6,399 bases of DNA from JALSIF01 sp026981635 [NCBI: bacterium] (GTDB lineage Bacteria; 4484-113; JALSIF01): the NCBI GenBank assembly GCA_026981635.1, contig JALSIF010000016.1:1-6399 (forward strand), written 5' to 3'. The notes under the pieces were generated by a model, which searched no databases, had not been told where the DNA came from, and was given only the letters and a program-made list of their open reading frames with translations. Positions 4,702-6,399 of this stretch are shown piece after piece (position 1 is the stretch's first letter; each line of letters begins with the position of its first letter). The translations under genes were made by a program, and so were the position numbers.

Positions 4702-6096
4702 TTGCAGCGAAGGACGAGCGAGGTCTACATCGTGGCGGGGGGCCTTACCCCGTTCAGTCGCGCTCAGCAGGAGGCCGACTTTCGGGAGCTCTGCCGGCAG
4801 GCCTTCGCCAGCGCCCTGGGACAGCTACCCGATCTTTCCACTGACGACATTGACGCGGCGGTGATGGCCTACTACTCGGACTACTTCACCAAGCAGTCCT
4901 CGGCCCATCTTGCGGTCCACGACTACCTGGGGCTTGCCCCTAGGCCCTGCATCCGGGTGGATGCGGCCAGCGCCAGCGGGGGGGCGGCGCTGCACACCGC
5001 CTACCTCATGGTGCAAAGCGGCTATGCCCATGTGGTGGTGGTGCTGGGCTTTGCCACCCTGGGGAGGGTCTCCACCAACCAGGCCATTGACCTGCTGTCT
5101 CTTTCCAGCGACATCAACTTTGAGTATCCCCTGGGGGTCTTCTGGTCGGGCTTCTTCGGCATGGTGGCCAACCGCCAGATCCACGAGCTGGGCTGGGACC
5201 CCAAGCTGTTTGACATGGTGAGCATCAAAAACCACGTCAACGCCACCTACAACCCCTACGCCCAGCGGCCCCTGGAGCTCACTCCGGAGGAGATCCACCG
5301 CTCAACCCTGGTCTCCACCCCCCTGCGCAAGCTCCACTGCTCGCTGATCAGCGAGGGGGCGGTCTGTCTGGTGGTGGCCAACGAGGAGTGGGCCTGGCGG
5401 CTGACCGAGCGGCCGGTGCGTATCGCCGGCATCGGGGCGGCCTCCGACACCCTCAGGCTGGCCGACCGGGACCACGGGCAGGTACCCCTGCTCCAGCACG
5501 AGGACCCCAGGCAGTATGAGAAGATGTACGAGCAGGGACTGCGCTATCCGGGAGTGCACCACTTTCGGGCCACCCGCATCGCCGCCCGGGAGGCCTACAT
5601 GGCGGCGGGGATCCACTTCCCGGTGGCGGAGATTGACTTTGCCGAGATCACCGACGCCTACGCCAACCTGGAAATCGCCACCTACGAGGACCTGGGCTTC
5701 TGTCCCCTGGGGGGTGGGCCCGACTTCCTGAGCTCGGGGGCGCCCATGATGCCGGGGATTGACTATGGGATGAGGGACCTGCCTGAGCGGGGAAAGCTCC
5801 CCGTCAACCCCTCGGGGGGGCTTTTGGCCTGCGGCCACCCCATCGGCGTCGGGGGGCTGATGCAGGCGGTGTTCGCCCTCTGGCAGCTCAGGGAGGAGCT
5901 GGCCAGCCGGTTTGCCGATCTCAGGAGCGAGGCGCAGATCTCCTTTACCCCCCTGCAGCTTGAGCGCCCCTTGCGCGGCCTGGTCCACTCCATGGCGGGG
6001 ACCGGCACCATGGCCACGGTGACCATCCTGGAAAGCCCCCTGGCCCGGGAGGTGGAGACGGTGGCGGGTGAGGGGGCGGGGGGATTCATGGAGTAG
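4702..6096 (+). CDS. Thiolase-superfamily protein lacking both catalytic cysteines
   Basis: A 464-residue protein of the SCP2/archaeal-type thiolase family, counted from TTG 4702. It opens with EVYIVAGGLTPFSR, the first strand of thiolases. VDAASASGGAALHTAY (86-101) matches the nucleophile loop (usually VxxACASGGAAL), but Ser90 (AGC, 4969-4971) stands at the Cys position. Next come KNHVNATYNPYAQ (176-188) and LISEGAVCLVV (215-225; usually SDGAAA). In EITDAYANLEIATYEDLGFC, Thr317 replaces the usual His or Asn of HDAF/NEAF. GGLLACGHPIGVGG keeps the catalytic His379. HSMAGTGTMATVTIL (429-443) has Ser430 where biosynthetic thiolases have the second Cys. A DUF35 gene follows after 15 bp, so the two are likely one operon and one complex. 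It probably binds CoA thioesters, but ordinary thiolysis by a Cys nucleophile is not expected. Aldolase-like, acyl-transfer or non-catalytic roles remain open. Confidence 0.9.
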   Translation: MQRRTSEVYIVAGGLTPFSRAQQEADFRELCRQAFASALGQLPDLSTDDIDAAVMAYYSDYFTKQSSAHLAVHDYLGLAPRPCIRVDAASASGGAALHTAYLMVQSGYAHVVVVLGFATLGRVSTNQAIDLLSLSSDINFEYPLGVFWSGFFGMVANRQIHELGWDPKLFDMVSIKNHVNATYNPYAQRPLELTPEEIHRSTLVSTPLRKLHCSLISEGAVCLVVANEEWAWRLTERPVRIAGIGAASDTLRLADRDHGQVPLLQHEDPRQYEKMYEQGLRYPGVHHFRATRIAAREAYMAAGIHFPVAEIDFAEITDAYANLEIATYEDLGFCPLGGGPDFLSSGAPMMPGIDYGMRDLPERGKLPVNPSGGLLACGHPIGVGGLMQAVFALWQLREELASRFADLRSEAQISFTPLQLERPLRGLVHSMAGTGTMATVTILESPLAREVETVAGEGAGGFME

Positions 6097-6103
6097 GGAG
6101 GTG
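6096..6103 (+). promoter_or_regulatory. Ribosome binding site of the DUF35 gene
   Basis: GGGAGGTG starts at the last base of the thiolase stop codon and lies 8 nt before ATG 6112. It is the strongest Shine-Dalgarno on the plus strand, and its overlap with the stop suggests translation coupled to the thiolase gene. Confidence 0.75.
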
Positions 6104-6111
6104 TAGCGACC

Positions 6112-6399
6112 ATGGCCATTGACCCGGAGTTCAGACTGCCCGAGGATGAGAGCCTGGCCGAGGGGAGCGTCATCTTCTCGGTGGAGCCGCTGGTGCTCAG
6201 GGACCACTTTGAGCTCACCTTCCTCCACTCCCTCGCCCAGGACTCCCCCTTCTTTACCAGCCTGGCCGAGGGGGTGCTCACCGGCAGCACCAACCCGGTG
6301 ACCGGGTTTACCTTTGCCACCCCGCGGGCCTGGGACCCCAGCCAGGGCCAGCCCACCCACCCCCAGGAGCTCCCCCCGGAGGGGCGGGTGCACACCTGG
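6112..6399 (+). CDS. DUF35 (OB-fold) protein with a cysteine-free zinc-ribbon relic, partial
   Basis: The frame from ATG 6112 stays open for 96 codons to the window edge, so the C-terminal part is missing. The protein starts MAIDPEFRLPEDESLAEG. Residues 44-59 (DSPFFTSLAEGVLTGS) match the N-terminal helix and 'FxxGLxxGxLxG' part of DUF35 proteins. NPVTG (61-65) and DPSQG (75-79) then sit exactly where the two CPxCG knuckles of the zinc ribbon belong: the knuckle starts are 14 residues apart and PR (71-72) lies between them, as in CPKCG-x(5)-PPR-x(2)-CPRCG. All four cysteines are gone. ELPPEGRVHTW (86-96) matches the start of the OB fold (usually GRGTVYTFT). DUF35 proteins bind a thiolase partner and may help deliver acyl-CoA. 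Its 15-bp distance to the thiolase-like gene supports one complex. The family call rests on position-by-position pattern, not on a search. Confidence 0.7.
   Translation, partial: MAIDPEFRLPEDESLAEGSVIFSVEPLVLRDHFELTFLHSLAQDSPFFTSLAEGVLTGSTNPVTGFTFATPRAWDPSQGQPTHPQELPPEGRVHTW

Noticed and set aside
5302-6393. Long minus-strand ORF of 363 codons opposite the thiolase and DUF35 genes
   Set aside because: It is rich in G, P, H and L, as expected from the complement of GC-rich coding DNA, shows no domain, and lies opposite clearly conserved thiolase motifs.

Overview
This window is bacterial DNA with high GC content. Several features suggest a thermophilic or otherwise poorly sampled lineage: proteins rich in E, K and R, a DUF3084-type two-TM coiled-coil protein of the kind known from Cyanobacteria, Deinococcota, Armatimonadota and some Bacillota, and a methionyl-tRNA synthetase lacking the zinc-knuckle cysteines. 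The phylum cannot be fixed from sequence alone. The genes are tightly packed. There is no rRNA, tRNA, CRISPR array or recognisable transposase, and no gene-free stretch longer than about 160 bp.

Layout. (1) 1-319, minus: the 5' part of a multi-pass membrane protein, possibly a CPBP/CAAX-type protease, cut by the left edge. (2) 320-420: a divergent intergenic region. (3) 421-855, plus: a small protein with a zinc ribbon and a C-terminal membrane anchor. (4) 862-2910, minus: metG, full-length methionyl-tRNA synthetase with a C-terminal tRNA-binding domain. Its stop lies 6 bp from that of the zinc-ribbon gene, and the two converge. (5) 2959-4206, minus: the DUF3084 protein, 48 bp upstream of metG and probably co-transcribed, although metG also seems to have its own -10 element (a perfect TATAAT). 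(6) 4207-4254: a 48-bp divergent promoter region full of CCTAA/TTAGG repeats. (7) 4255-4521, plus: a short glutaredoxin-like (DUF836-type) protein that is probably translated from a leaderless mRNA. (8) 4522-4701: an intergenic region of about 180 bp with an 18-bp near-palindrome, five GTTGAY half-sites and a pair of GGGCT-N-AGCCC elements. (9) 4702-6096, plus: a thiolase-superfamily protein. (10) 6112-6399, plus: the start of a DUF35 (OB-fold) partner protein, cut by the right edge.

The most interesting part is the last pair. Thiolase-DUF35 pairs are known as complexes: archaeal acetoacetyl-CoA thiolase with HMG-CoA synthase and DUF35, the PhlC-PhlB type acyltransferase, and the Ltp2-ChsH2 aldolase. 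Here the thiolase has Ser at both positions where a thiolase normally has its catalytic Cys, while it keeps the GHPIG histidine. The DUF35 partner has the exact spacing of the usual zinc ribbon, but both CPxCG knuckles have become NPVTG and DPSQG. Nucleophile and metal ligands have thus been lost together in two proteins predicted to form one complex. That suggests a CoA-ester enzyme with different chemistry (aldolase-like, acyl-transfer or binding only), controlled by an unusual palindrome-rich leader. The reaction cannot be named from this window.
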